Shown piece by piece: positions 49,401 through 60,000 of a DNA stretch of 60,000 nt. How positions within the stretch are numbered: position 1 is the first letter of the stretch; each line of letters begins with the position of its first letter. The stretch is from Acanthaster planci (Eukaryota; Echinodermata; Asteroidea; Valvatida; Acanthasteridae), in NCBI RefSeq assembly GCF_001949145.1, contig NW_019091355.1:287434-347433 (forward strand), given 5' to 3'. The position numbers were made by a program, and so were the translations under genes. A model generated the notes under the pieces. The model searched no databases. It was not told where the DNA came from and saw only the letters and a list, made by a program, of their open reading frames with translations.

Positions 49401-52400
49401 TGTCAAAATGCCATTCTTCAAACCAGAATACTGTTATGAAGATTACTCAATCTTGATTTTAAAACATTTATTTTAGTTGCAATACATGATTCTCAGTCAG
49501 TATTCAAAAAATTCACCAATTATGTTGTTTTGGATTCTGGTATGTACAATAACTCACATTTAGAATTTACCAAAAAAGGGTTGGTGGAAAAAGCCAGCTA
49601 TTTGCCACTTTTAGACAAATGATGGAACAGATTGAGTTGCACGGGAAATTACAATGTAAGTCCTCCAACAACTGAAGGCAGAGGAATATTTTTCGTATGT
49701 ATAGTACGTATCACAGTGCTGGTTGAATAAACTGAGAGGGATATGACAAAATGGATCTTTTGAGATCAGTGGCATAAATCTATGCCAGGGAGTGGGGAGG
49801 ATGGGAGACGGCTTAAACCAAAAACTTGCCTAGCAGTGGGAAATTGGAAAAGAGTGGGGGGGGGAATCACTGGACACCACGTGACACTAGGGGATGCTTT
49901 TCATAATGTACGTGTACACCTAATGTATACTTGATGTGATATCAAATGGCATATTTAAAGCTTTTGTATTTGTCTCCCTTTTTCAGTACTTTAAGAAGTT
50001 TAAAAAATACCTCAAAATCTTTTTCTGCTCGCCACAAAAAGTGGGGGGTTGGGGTTGGAGGGAAATGATCCAATAATCCATTTCCCCTTGTTAACTGGGG
50101 GGGATACATTTATACCCCTATCTTTCCTCCTGGGGATTAATGTCCCTGTCGGAGATGTACTTTCTTTGATCTACGAAGTTTACCAAGCAAACTTTGCCTA
50201 CTTGTACACAGAAGTTGTTTGCCAGACAGCTGGACAAGTTGTTAGCTTAAATAAGGGGGGATGGGTGCACCTCTTTTGTTCACCTGTTGACTCACTCGTC
50301 ATGACTTGCACTTTTTGAGACAGTTGATGTTGTATGTTCCACATACATTGTTTTTGACTGTAGAATATGACAAAAACAAATATAAATATTTGGCCTGTCA
50401 ATAGTTCAAATGAAGTCAGCGAACTTCTATGAAAGATTGACACAAATTTTATGGTGTGGTATTATATTAGTGTGGCGTATTTGTGATACTGGTCTAAAGT
50501 GTTTCATAATTCAGGAAGGGGCATGAAAATTCCTTGGACAGAAGTGAAAATGTAGGAAAAGTTGGAATTTTGTGTTTTATTTTGGATGAAATTGTTCATT
50601 TGGCCTGCAGACAACATGTTTTGTTATAATTGTTTCATTTAAATGGATCATCAAAATTGAATGTTCCAATGTATGTTAATGTTAAAATTTAATACACATG
50701 TACACGTATATTGCCACAATGTTCTTTGTGTCATGTGCCTTGCCCAATCACTCTTCTATTCTGTACTTTTCCTGTTTTTATGGAAATATTTTTACTGAAT
50801 TAATCTACTATTAAAATCTCAGGTGATTTGTTTAATACCCTTTTTATAACTGTAATGGCTGTGTTAAAAGTACTTGTTTTAACACTTTATGGGGTCGACT
50901 AATCATGTTCTAATATTAACGGAACGTGTTGATGATATGCATTGTTAAACAATGTTAAAAGTCTTTGAATAAATATTCTTCAAATCAGAATTACTGGCCA
51001 GTGCCAATGATTTCCTTATTCAACTTCAGTGTGGTACATTTGTGAAGGACAGAGCCACCAGGTCACTTGAAAACCCGTGCCAAATTGGGCACAGAATAGA
51101 TGTCATTTGTAATCCGTTTACGGCAACGAGAAAAAAAATTGACCCCGTTTCAGGATTTTTAAAACCTTTTCTGCATTTCTAAATAGTAATGCTTTTTGTA
51201 TTTTTAAATTCTGTTTTGTTTCCCCTTTTAATACTGAGGTCATGTAAATGAGAACACGCGTAAAGTCAACCGGTATTTTTGTATTTTCCCCTTTCGTCAA
51301 GAGGATCATAATTGTGGTCAATGTACTTATATCTTTGACGCCTTACTAAAATAGGTCTTCACCAAAAATTGTTTACACCGAGCTACACTGGTCGTCACTC
51401 ATTTTGATTTTGGGGGACGTGGTGCGTCAATTTTTGGTACAATATGTCACTTTCAGGTCAGGCAGTATTTCAAATTGCATAAAGGAATATGCTAGTAAAT
51501 ATTTTATAAGGGCCTTTTCCGGAGGTGATTTTTATAAATAGTAAGAAAACGAACGAAAAATCTCTCTAAAAATCTTTTCACGTTAAGTTTCTGGAAGTGT
51601 AGCATCATGCAATTGTCAACCTCCAGGCTCTGTTTCCATACGCAGCCGAATAATTCGGAAGTGGCCTTTTATTTCTCCCATGCGAAGTCTTATCGTGACC
51701 GTGAGACCCAATCCGCCGCCTCCTGGTCTGTTACTAATATAAAAGCCGTACTTCCATTTTGTCAGCAATTGCATCGTGTATAACATATTATGTCCTTGCT
51801 GTTTCAGTGTGGGAACTTAAACCTTGCAGGGTGTAAATAACTTGGCAATAAAAGATTGTTAGTTTTACGATGATACAATACCGATACAATGAGGTCGTTC
51901 TTTGGTTGTAGAAGAAATTATTGGCACAGTGTTTGTGGTGCACTATGCCTTAAATATCTGACCAGGAGAAACAATGCACTCTTTTAGTGCTGCACTCTTT
52001 TATTTTAAAGACTCGTAATTTCATTATTTTCACTGAGATTACTTTAAAAACATCCTGCAAATCCGTACTGGTAAAAGGTACGTTCAGATTTGTGCCGATG
52101 GTTGCTTTAAAATTCTCTACAAATTCAACAATAATCACGTTATTATGATTGTAAATCAATGTCAAACTTCCTGTGCTAGATCGTTTGATATGTTTTCCCC
52201 TATTAGCTGTTGCATTTTGGGATTTGTTTCCAGGAAAATCGACTAAAGTTAAAGAAAATAACATGTTATATTGTCCAGTAATCTTTCAGCAGTAGTTTTG
52301 TTTCAAGTTATGTTTCTCCCTAATGTTTATAAGTATTGAAAATCAATCTGGAATTGATAAAACGGAAGTATCGTGACTATTTCAAAGCATCTTTATCTGT

Positions 52401-52443
52401 AAGTCTCTACTTATAATTATTTCAGTGAATATTAATGTCGTAA
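49401..52443. other. Tail-to-tail intergenic region between two elongase genes
   Basis: 3'UTRs of the HVYHH elongase (left) and the first ELOVL6-like gene (right; minus-strand AATAAA at 52003-51998). Nothing else recognised. Confidence 0.6.
49726..49731 (+). terminator. Polyadenylation hexamer AATAAA for the HVYHH elongase
   Basis: AATAAA 326 bases after the stop codon, the first full hexamer seen on that strand downstream. The cleavage site is not determined. Confidence 0.45.
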
Positions 52444-53373
52444 CTATCGGGTCTTCTTTAGTTCAGCTTCGTGTTGTACATCTGAAGGATGCTCGTCAGT
52501 TTTCCTGCCACTGGATTTAGTCTCTAGTTTTCCTTCTTTCTTGACGAAGTAGGCGAGGTAGAAATAGTGTGCAAAGAGAACGAAGTAGCTCACATACATG
52601 ACGAATGACGCCTCTAAGTTGCGCCGACTAACTGCGCATGTGTCACCTCGCTTCAGTACCACGTGGGCGTAGAGATTGACGAGAATCCCCGTGAACATCT
52701 GCGTGATTTGGAGCACGGTGATACAAACGCTAACCCTGCGGGGAATACGAACGATCCGAGAGGCTTTGAGAGCGTAGTAGGTGTACATGAAAGCATGAAC
52801 CGTGTAGTTCATGAGCAGGAAACATCTCCCTGTTGACGTGTAGTAAGCATAGCTGAACCACGTGTAGAGAAGAACAGTGATGTGGTGATACCAATGTAGG
52901 AAGATCAGGTTCTGTTTGCGTAGAACGATGAACGCCGTGTCTCCAAACTCAACCAGCTTACTGACAGCAAACAGCCACGCCCACAGGCCACTAGCCCCAA
53001 TGAAGCCTACCGAATCACACGCCACCGAATTAAGTCCATACGTAGTTGCCATGTAGATCGTCTCCTCCCAAGAGCGGAGTAGACCCATCCAGCTGAAAAT
53101 GGCAAGGCCCAGGGACCAGGCTGTTAGTGACGGGCGGAGGTCATACGGTGGACGGTCCCTCATGAACCGCTGTCCTGCCAGAATTAGCACGCCATAGATA
53201 GCACTCAGTGGGAACCCTATGGTCCAGTATTGCTGGAACAGCCCTACACCCCATTCGTGATCAAACCGACGTTCGAAGGCAAATTCATAAGCGTACACTA
53301 TTGGTACCTTAGTCGTGTTCAGCTGAACTTGTAGCGGCAAAGTCACTGGCGGGAATCCGCGCGTCTCAGTCAT
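52444..53373 (-). CDS. ELOVL6-like: ELOVL6-like fatty-acid elongase, uninterrupted coding sequence
   Basis: A 309-residue open frame with no intron. Motifs in order: LRKQNLIFLHWYHH with the catalytic histidine box HWYHH at 160-164, preceded by KLVEFGDT (139-146). Next come MNYTVHAFMYTYY at 188-200 and LQITQM at 221-226. About seven hydrophobic segments are visible. The protein ends in KKTR, a canonical dilysine (KKXX) ER-retrieval signal. Known: HWYHH marks the ELOVL3/ELOVL6 clade, the condensing enzymes that extend saturated and monounsaturated acyl-CoA (C16 to C18 for ELOVL6). The N-terminal extension of about 25 residues, up to YEFAFE, is longer than in vertebrate ELOVL6. The start was chosen as the first in-frame ATG followed by a plausible N-terminus. 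AATAAA lies on the minus strand at 52003-51998, about 440 bases downstream of the stop. It is tail to tail with the HVYHH elongase and in tandem with the 57.7-kb paralogue. Vertebrate ELOVL6 has several coding introns, so the single exon is notable. Confidence 0.95.
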   Translation of the reverse strand: MTETRGFPPVTLPLQVQLNTTKVPIVYAYEFAFERRFDHEWGVGLFQQYWTIGFPLSAIYGVLILAGQRFMRDRPPYDLRPSLTAWSLGLAIFSWMGLLRSWEETIYMATTYGLNSVACDSVGFIGASGLWAWLFAVSKLVEFGDTAFIVLRKQNLIFLHWYHHITVLLYTWFSYAYYTSTGRCFLLMNYTVHAFMYTYYALKASRIVRIPRRVSVCITVLQITQMFTGILVNLYAHVVLKRGDTCAVSRRNLEASFVMYVSYFVLFAHYFYLAYFVKKEGKLETKSSGRKTDEHPSDVQHEAELKKTR

Positions 53374-54230
53374 TTTAACAGCGGCGATGTCACTACATGT
53401 ATGAAAAACTGATACGTGTATACCGCCTATGCCTTCGTCTGCTATTACTCGTAATGATATTGCATGTGCCTTTTCACCAACACACTTTCGGCCGCGTTTC
53501 GGCTAACTGCACACAGTGCTGGTACGATACTAATAGGCCTACAGTACTCCAGAACATGTACTTCAACCTTGAGCACTCCGCAAGCGTATTCGAACTCACG
53601 AGTCTAATGCGTGCGGTTGCGCATATACAGGCGTACGTGAACTCCGGGCCATACATCACGTCATGTCGAATGACTTGTCTTACGACATAACGCGGGCTGC
53701 CACACCTACAGCGAATCTGTTATCTGTTTCCATTGACGCGGAAATGACAAATAACTCCAACGATAACGGCAAAAGAATCAACGTCCAACCATTGTCCAAC
53801 TTTAATCATTTTCAAATTGCACGTAATGTCGTGCTTTATCGAGCGGGTATTGTCCCAATAACTTTAGAAAAGAAAAAAATTACATATACACGTTCGTCTG
53901 TGAGACACGATCACAATATGATCATTTCTGTTTTATTTTTGTGGAGAAAAAAAAAGGCATTAGAAGTATCAAAAAAATTGCATACAATAATAAAACATAA
54001 TAAAGAATGAATATATGAATATGTTTGTCGCAGCGGCGCCCCCATGGCTCTGGCGGGTCAAGGATGAATTTCCGTGATTCGATTTCAGTCACATAGGCCT
54101 ATCTGCCAAATAGTTAAACAAGTCAATGGTCGTGCCCATGGACATCATATTATATTTCACTTTCGTATAAAATTCAAGTCAAAATTAGGACTTTTATTGC
54201 CAATGATTTGGTCCCCTTGAACTAAACCGA

Positions 54231-54256
54231 CTATAATTATAGTGCTATAATTATAG
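54231..54256. repeat. Duplicated 12-bp palindrome
   Basis: CTATAATTATAG occurs twice (54231-54242 and 54245-54256), separated by TG. Each copy is a perfect palindrome. Confidence 0.9.
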
Positions 54257-55865
54257 GGACGTGATTTCGTTATTTTATTATTGTAGTAAGGGACCTGTAA
54301 AAAGGAGCACTTCATTCTACTTAGCCGTCTAGATCTAAAGTCGATTCAGCTACTCAGCCCGAGTGAAGACAAAAACTGACAGCAAAAAAAAAATCTGCGC
54401 AACAAGATTCACTCTGAATAACGGCATAGACTCTGCGTACATGGGTTATAGTATAAGAGCTCAAAAGTTTTGAGGTTACTAACGTAGTAACTAGTATGCA
54501 GCATCCTGAGCATTGCTTTGTGATCAGAACTTGTGAGAAGTTTAGCTGCTGGTGTTTACAGAGAACTAAAATTCATTTCACGATGAATCGATGACGAAGA
54601 AATTTCTTTGCTGGCGTGTAAGTTCACAAATTATTATCACTGACGTGCATGCATGGTTTGTTGTCAATACATGTGCATGTGTAGTGTTTTTCTTTCGCAG
54701 CTGGATGGCACGTGTAATGGTTAACATTGTAAATCTTTTGCTGGTCTGTGAATGATGTAGGCTTTGCTTTACATCTATTATTATGTAGGCTGGTGACACA
54801 GGTAAATGACCCCGTTTACGTGTTCGCATTACATGGATGCTTTCAACGGTCACGGGAGGACTGGGATTTGATTTTGTGAAAATGCACCTATTTTGGGACA
54901 AAAAAGCGGAAATGAAAAGAAATTGAGTCATGTTCAGATAGCATGATAAAAAGGAGAAGGTATAACATAATGCGCTTCCCATCACCAATAGTTTTTCAAG
55001 AACAATTTGTGTCATTAAATGCGTAAAAACTAACAATTATTCTGCAGAAGTCTTGTTAAATTTAAAATGGACGTTTTAAGGGAGTTGGTTTAATCTGAAA
55101 TCGCATGCCGTTTTTTTTTGCTGCATTTATAGACATTTTCCTGCAAAACTAAAGAGACGGATGCGAATTTATGACATGCACAAATCATTGACATAAATGC
55201 GTAAACTGTTCTTTGCAAACTAGGTTTAACTTTCTTTTGCCAAGAATGCTGTAATAACATTGGTCGAAAAAGTTTGGCAAAGCTCAATTGTCCAGATGTT
55301 GGTCATTTCCCAAATGATTTACCCATAACAGTTGGACACCTTGTGATCAGAAGTTGGGAAGTTATTTTCACCAACGTAGGGCAAAAATTGGTCAAAACGA
55401 GCCCAACTTTTTATAGTATTGATATGCTGAGCTCCAGAAGTGTGAAAGTTAGCCAGTTTACAGTAATTGACAATATTATGCCAACAATTTAAATTTATGC
55501 TGATTTTGCGAATGGACTGAAACCTTAAATGTTGAGATAAATATTCCCGACACTGTTTTGGGACCGATTCATGTAATGAGGAGCTCCCGGAGCGCATGGG
55601 CTAACAGGAAGCCCCAATTCAAGCCATTGCTGTCTGATTATAAGGCCAAACACTCTTCACAATCGGGTATTCACTAACTGCAGCACAATTCCCAGAAATT
55701 AAAAAGGAGTCGGATCCCAAAGGTAATTATTCCTTGCCTCAAAGCTGGGGGCCATGCCTTGGTGAATAAATCCAAGGGTAAATATTGCCGCCAGGAATTA
55801 ATAAGTGCACTGTTGATGAACAAAAGAACACATCAAACATTTGATAGATTACATGTACTTAAAAG

Positions 55866-56145
55866 CAAAGATCGTATAGCGCCGAAGGCGCCAGATGAAT
55901 AACTCTGTCCAAAAGATGTAATTACCACGGGCGCCATTTGAGCAAGCGATACGCCTGCGCAGTTTACGGTAATGCTTGGGCGCAGGCTCACCAGGTACAC
56001 GTGCCTGCCGCGGCACCTGCGCATTAATGTTTATTGCACAGGCGTATCGCTTGCTCAAATGGCGCCCGTGCGATTACAACGTTTTACGTGTATTCACGGT
56101 AAAGTTGGACATCTTGCGCCGATTCGTGGCGCTATACGATCTTTG
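55866..56145. mobile_element. Palindromic element of 280 bp
   Basis: Ends: CAAAGATCGTATAGCGCC (55866-55883) and its perfect reverse complement (56128-56145, one base beyond the shared core differs). Inside is a perfect 32-base inverted repeat, 55926-55957 against 56039-56070, with core GGGCGCCATTTGAGCAAGCG. The outer flanks show TTAA on both sides (55859-55862 and 56147-56150), with TTAAAAG as a longer shared word. The element is much more GC- and CpG-rich than its surroundings. Confidence 0.65.
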
Positions 56146-57160
56146 ATTAAAAGGAACTACCGAAGTGGTCCTAAGGTCCTTTAACGTCCACGTGTTGAGG
56201 TTCAACTCGAAATAAGCAGTAGTGACTAATGTGCAAGTTTTAAAAAGTCACTCCCAGAATCTTCCATAAAGATCCAGCAAAACTCGAATTGTCCACTGTT
56301 GAAAAACCTGTGAGTAAATTTTCAACAAGTAACCCAAATGCCCCATACACATTTAAATTCAAAGAGCCGTGATTGTGTACATGCACGGCTTCCTTTTCAC
56401 GGCTCAAGGAAATCTAAAACCGGATAGTCAACATCATCCTCAAGATTTACTTCCAAGTTTAAAGTATACAATGGCAAATACAGATAAAATCCCAAGGGAA
56501 AGGTTGAAATCTAATTGCATGGGAAAAATCTCAGCTAAAATGATTGTTATTTCATTTTTGTAGACAAAGCTTATAGTGCCAAATAAAATCATTTCCAAAG
56601 TAGCCAAACACACATGATTTATTTCCGTGTTTCCTTGAAGTCAAAATTTATTTCATTCTTTCAGTGTCTCGTATTCTCACTCCAAAACTTTGTTTTTTGA
56701 CAATCTAAAAAATGATCCATAGACCACTCAATTCTCCTTAATTGGTCCTTTTCAACATCTTCTGTATGCATGAAAAATATTTATAACTCTGTAAACAGTA
56801 CCCCCTGAAGCTGCTTTGGTTTGCACATTCCCAGCTAGGATTAATTCTTAACATTGTGAACATTTACATGAAATGATTATTACATCCATCTAATGATATA
56901 TCAACTTATATGTTCCCTACCTACACAGTCAAGTGCTATTAATGATCACAATCACTCAATAAAAATGCTACAACTGAAATATACAATCTATGCTGCTTGT
57001 ACTTCACAGGAGCTACACTGACTATAACTATAGCAACACAAAACGTTTGTGAACTAACTGGCATTACAGTAACAAAGGAACGACAAAAAGCACACTGTTA
57101 CATATAACTAAACGAGAAAAGTTTACATCCAGAGTCTGTGCTGCTTCTCCAGGGCGGGAC

Positions 57161-57338
57161 AGCCTTGTTCAACCAATAAATTATGACTCTTTGCCGACAT
57201 ACCATCCAAGAATTACTGTTTCGTCTTGCGTTGTTCCACGATGTTCACAAGCCTTGTTCAACCAATAAATTATGACTCTTTGCCGACATACCATCCAAGA
57301 ATTACTGTTTCGTCTTGCGTTGTTCCACAATGTTCACA
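57161..57338. repeat. 89-bp tandem duplication
   Basis: 57161-57249 and 57250-57338 are identical except for one base (CCACGATG versus CCACAATG). The near identity implies a very recent duplication or an assembly duplication. It lies about 400 bases downstream of the stop of the minus-strand ELOVL6-like gene, so it is probably in that gene's 3'UTR. Confidence 0.93.
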
Positions 57339-57743
57339 AGGGAGTGAGACCATTTTTTAACTTAAATTCATATATAGGCCCTTAAAACAATCTATTTCTA
57401 TACGGCGATTACTACCCCCTTTCAATGTCATAGTTGGTTTTGTTGTAAAAATCTAGTTTACTTCGCAAGTAATATACGCATGTAATTATTTTGCTCCAAC
57501 GTAAAACTTACGTTTTTCATTAGAATTTCAGCAAAATCAATTCCAGCAATACATGAAAATACATCAAAGACTGGTGAAAATTACACTCAGTTACAAAATA
57601 ATACACATGTACTTAAAATGTATGAAGTCGTTTTGTTATAAAATGAAAATAAGGACGAATAGTCACTAAATCAACAATTCACAGCAATCATACTATAGCT
57701 TAAGCGATTTTTGACGTTAACACAGAGCGGGGGGGGGTTAAGG

Positions 57744-58646
57744 TTACAATCCCTTCTTTTCTTGCAATTTCTCGTCTCCGCTACCTGCCAATCTCGTCTT
57801 CCTTTCCTTGATGACTGCTCTGGATTTGTCCATGTACCTCTCGTAGAAAAAGTAGACGAAGAGAACAAGGTAGCTGGAGTACATCATGAAGGAGATCCGC
57901 AGATTACTGCCGTTTGTGGCGCACGCAACTCCGCTTTTCCACAAGGAGTAAACGTAACCATTGACAACGCAACCCACCAGCATCTGGGTGATCTGGAGTG
58001 ACGTAATCACCATGCCGATCCAAGTAGGGATGCGAATGAGCCTTGAAGCTCTGATGGCGTAGTAAGAGTACATGAAGGAATGAACGGTGAAGTTCATTGC
58101 TGCGAAGTAACGGGCTAAAGCGACGATTTGTGGGTAAGAGTACCAGGTGTACATGAGAACCGTGATGTGATGATACCAGTGGAGAAAGATGAGTGGCTGT
58201 TTCCGCAGGACTATGAACGCGGTGTCTACAAGTTCCGGGAGTTTGCTTACTGTAAAGAGCCAGAGCCATAAGCCGGGGACGTCCTTGTAGACGGACGGGT
58301 CGCAAATCGATGCCTGCCAGCCGTGCGTGCGGATAATATGGAGAATTTCACCATCAAGTCGCGCCATACCTGCCCAGCTAAACACGGCTAGCCCCGTTGA
58401 CCACACAGCCAAGGGGATACGAAGATGAAACGGTTTGCGGGAGGCCATGTACCATCGGCCGGTGAAGACAAGCAAGACATACAGGGCGCTCGCCACAATC
58501 GATAGCCGCCAGTTATTCCGGAACCACAAGATTCCTTCCTCAGGCCGGAATGTTTGTTCAAAGTCGAAGACGATGCCCGGCTTGAAAGGGCGAAGAGTTG
58601 AGTTAATAAAAACATCCTCCAGTCGATGCGTAGGGAGGCCTGCCAT
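57744..58646 (-). CDS. ELOVL6-like: ELOVL6-like fatty-acid elongase, second copy, uninterrupted coding sequence
   Basis: A 300-residue open frame with no intron in the coding region. Motifs: KLPELVDT at 135-142, histidine box HWYHH at 156-160, MNFTVHSFMYSYY at 184-196 and LQITQM at 217-222. A lysine- and arginine-rich tail ends in KKGL, a KKXX ER-retrieval signal. It aligns along its whole length with the 52.4-kb gene but is well diverged, with different N-termini and tails, so the duplication is old. Known: ELOVL3/ELOVL6-clade condensing enzyme in the ER. The two bases before the ATG are preceded by a pyrimidine-rich tract ending TTCTGTTTAG, a convincing splice acceptor, so I infer an intron in the 5'UTR and a promoter further right (58.7-59.2 kb). 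The downstream flank carries an 89-bp tandem duplication at 57161-57338. Confidence 0.95.
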   Translation of the reverse strand: MAGLPTHRLEDVFINSTLRPFKPGIVFDFEQTFRPEEGILWFRNNWRLSIVASALYVLLVFTGRWYMASRKPFHLRIPLAVWSTGLAVFSWAGMARLDGEILHIIRTHGWQASICDPSVYKDVPGLWLWLFTVSKLPELVDTAFIVLRKQPLIFLHWYHHITVLMYTWYSYPQIVALARYFAAMNFTVHSFMYSYYAIRASRLIRIPTWIGMVITSLQITQMLVGCVVNGYVYSLWKSGVACATNGSNLRISFMMYSSYLVLFVYFFYERYMDKSRAVIKERKTRLAGSGDEKLQEKKGL

Positions 58647-60000
58647 TGCTAAACAGAATTACAATGAAGATGAACGGTACTTTGTGTTTTCAGTCAGTCT
58701 TGAAATCAGCTGAAGTTGCTGCTCTTTCTCGAAGCCAGTCTGCTGAGCCAAGTGATCAAGCAAATTTCTCTCGAACACGTCGCAAACATAAACGCGCACT
58801 GTACATGTACAGTACATGTACTTAACAACATCGATCGTGAACACGAGGTTTCCAATGTGTTTATGTATCGCGCGCGTGCTCTTTTAGGGCGAGATTTGTC
58901 CACCTGTGGCTGTTCTTGTCTCGGACTGTTACTCCCTCTGCTCACATGGCGTGATCCTACGTCTTCTCATTGACAGATCGGTACAGAGTGTTGTCCCACT
59001 AAGCTGTACGGTCCTTGCGTCTATTCCGAATTTCTAAGCCATGCAACACAAACTGCCACCATTGTGCTATTGTACACTGTGTACGTGACCTCTGTTGAAC
59101 TTCAAATGCACAAAGGCGCGGCAAGCAGTGACGTGTCCCCGTGCCTACATATTATTCTACACAGTTTTGCATACAGCTGCATTAATTTGGCCTTGTTCCT
59201 CGTGAGACGTGTTCAAGGGTAGACTGGTTCTGAAAGTCCTTTTCTCAGTAAACCATGGGGAAATAAAACAGCAAAACTGATCATCAGTTCAGATTGAAAG
59301 CAACATTTTTATGATAAACATAGTGCGGAACTTGAATGTTCATGCGCGGTTATATGTTTGATAACTTACTTTTCGTATGAGCTTGGACTGTCTTCATTCA
59401 GGCAGTCACTCAAAAGGATGTCTGCATCACTGCTGGCATAAACACTAGCTGCCCCAAGTGACTCTTTTTCACGACTCAACCCTTCGATTAACTTGGAATA
59501 CATTTTTGCAGGTCTTTGCCCTCGTCCGCATGAATGTCATCAGAGGGGTTGGAAACAAGTGTTGCACTAGCCATAGTAAGGCGCGCAAAGTGCTTTCATT
59601 GGCTGTGGAAGTCTCAGGCGTGCGATTTCCATTCCTGATTGGTCAGTTGATAACAGTACCTCTGAAAGGAATAATTACACAGCACCTACAGCAAACACCT
59701 GATTACACAATCTCACCACATCGTCACACGCGTGAAAAGAAAGAGTTAGAAAGTGACACGGTGGACTTACACTTTTCTTTGCGAGTTTATCTTGGCCTAT
59801 ACAGCTCTTATAAAACTCCATAGCTGAAAAGGTTGCTGGTAATGTGCATCGAATCCACCAATTCTTAAATCACGTTACTTTGGAGTGTTTTCCTTTTTTG
59901 ATTTGAAGTGAGAATATTTTATTTGTCAATGGCAGCTAGTGTACTGGTTTATATGGTCAGGTGATAAGGTGAGGAAGTAGCCCTGATCTCAGTCGTTAAG
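58647..60000. other. Upstream region of the second ELOVL6-like gene
   Basis: Likely a 5'UTR intron (acceptor at the ATG) and promoter. CpG-containing stretch with GCGCGCGTGC around 58.87 kb, and ATTGG (inverted CCAAT) boxes near 59.60 and 59.64 kb. The 121-codon plus frame at 59458-59823 shows no domain. Confidence 0.5.

Larger units (their letters stand above)
53374..57743. other. Region between the two ELOVL6-like genes
   Basis: Promoter and 5'UTR of the left gene near 53.4-53.7 kb (CpG raised), the duplicated palindrome at 54.2 kb, the 280-bp palindromic element and the 89-bp tandem duplication in the presumed 3'UTR of the right gene. No further coding region supported. Confidence 0.6.

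Noticed and set aside
57904-58305. 133-codon minus frame inside the second ELOVL6-like gene
   Set aside because: Out-of-frame shadow of the elongase coding sequence.
59458-59823. 121-codon plus frame at the right edge
   Set aside because: Lies in a promoter-like region with ATTGG boxes; no domain and no splice logic.
1-60000. tRNA, rRNA or other structured RNA genes
   Set aside because: No intact tRNA A and B boxes or rRNA-like blocks were noticed by eye; a covariance-model scan would be decisive.

Overview
This is eukaryotic, animal nuclear DNA. It has large GT-AG introns, AT-rich intergenic DNA with isolated CpG-rich promoter-like patches, a 452-base run of N (25648-26099), and protein families with metazoan architecture (a MARCH8-type membrane E3 ligase, a FUT10/FUT11-type fucosyltransferase, ELOVL elongases). 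The extreme abundance of the palindrome TACATGTA and of the word AGGCCTA, together with the gene content, suggests a marine invertebrate, most likely an echinoderm or close relative. That placement is an inference from impression and no search was run.

Layout. 1-26 kb is mostly intron or intergenic DNA. It holds several minus-strand candidate exons, the best at 387-543, 7283-7452, 7806-7950 and 8376-8636, from one or more genes whose product I do not recognise. It also holds a non-LTR retrotransposon tail (24.05-24.7 kb) and an inverted-repeat structure next to the assembly gap. 26.5-27.1 kb is a CpG-rich promoter-like patch with YY1-, NRF1- and ETS-type sites. 27.6-28.2 kb is a miniature inverted-repeat element. 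28.78-31.74 kb is a complete three-exon FUT10/FUT11-like gene (plus strand, 534 aa). 31.8-37.2 kb is non-coding with repeats. 37.19-41.17 kb is a complete three-exon MARCH8/MARCH1-like gene (minus strand, 322 aa) facing the fucosyltransferase tail to tail. 41.2-48.2 kb holds at least three repeat elements, including a 1.07-kb foldback-like element with arms built from short degenerate repeats. 48.2-60 kb is a cluster of three fatty-acid elongase genes: one intron-containing HVYHH-type ELOVL (plus strand) and two ELOVL6-like HWYHH-type genes with uninterrupted coding sequences (minus strand, 4.4 kb apart). A 280-bp palindromic element and an 89-bp tandem duplication lie between the last two.

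How the genes relate. The three elongases would catalyse the condensation step of ER fatty-acid elongation. The HWYHH pair is predicted to act on saturated and monounsaturated C12-C16 acyl-CoA and the HVYHH enzyme on longer or polyunsaturated substrates. The fucosyltransferase is a secretory-pathway enzyme and the MARCH-like ligase down-regulates membrane proteins. Nothing in the sequence links those two to the elongases beyond proximity. No RNA genes, CRISPR arrays or prokaryotic features were seen.
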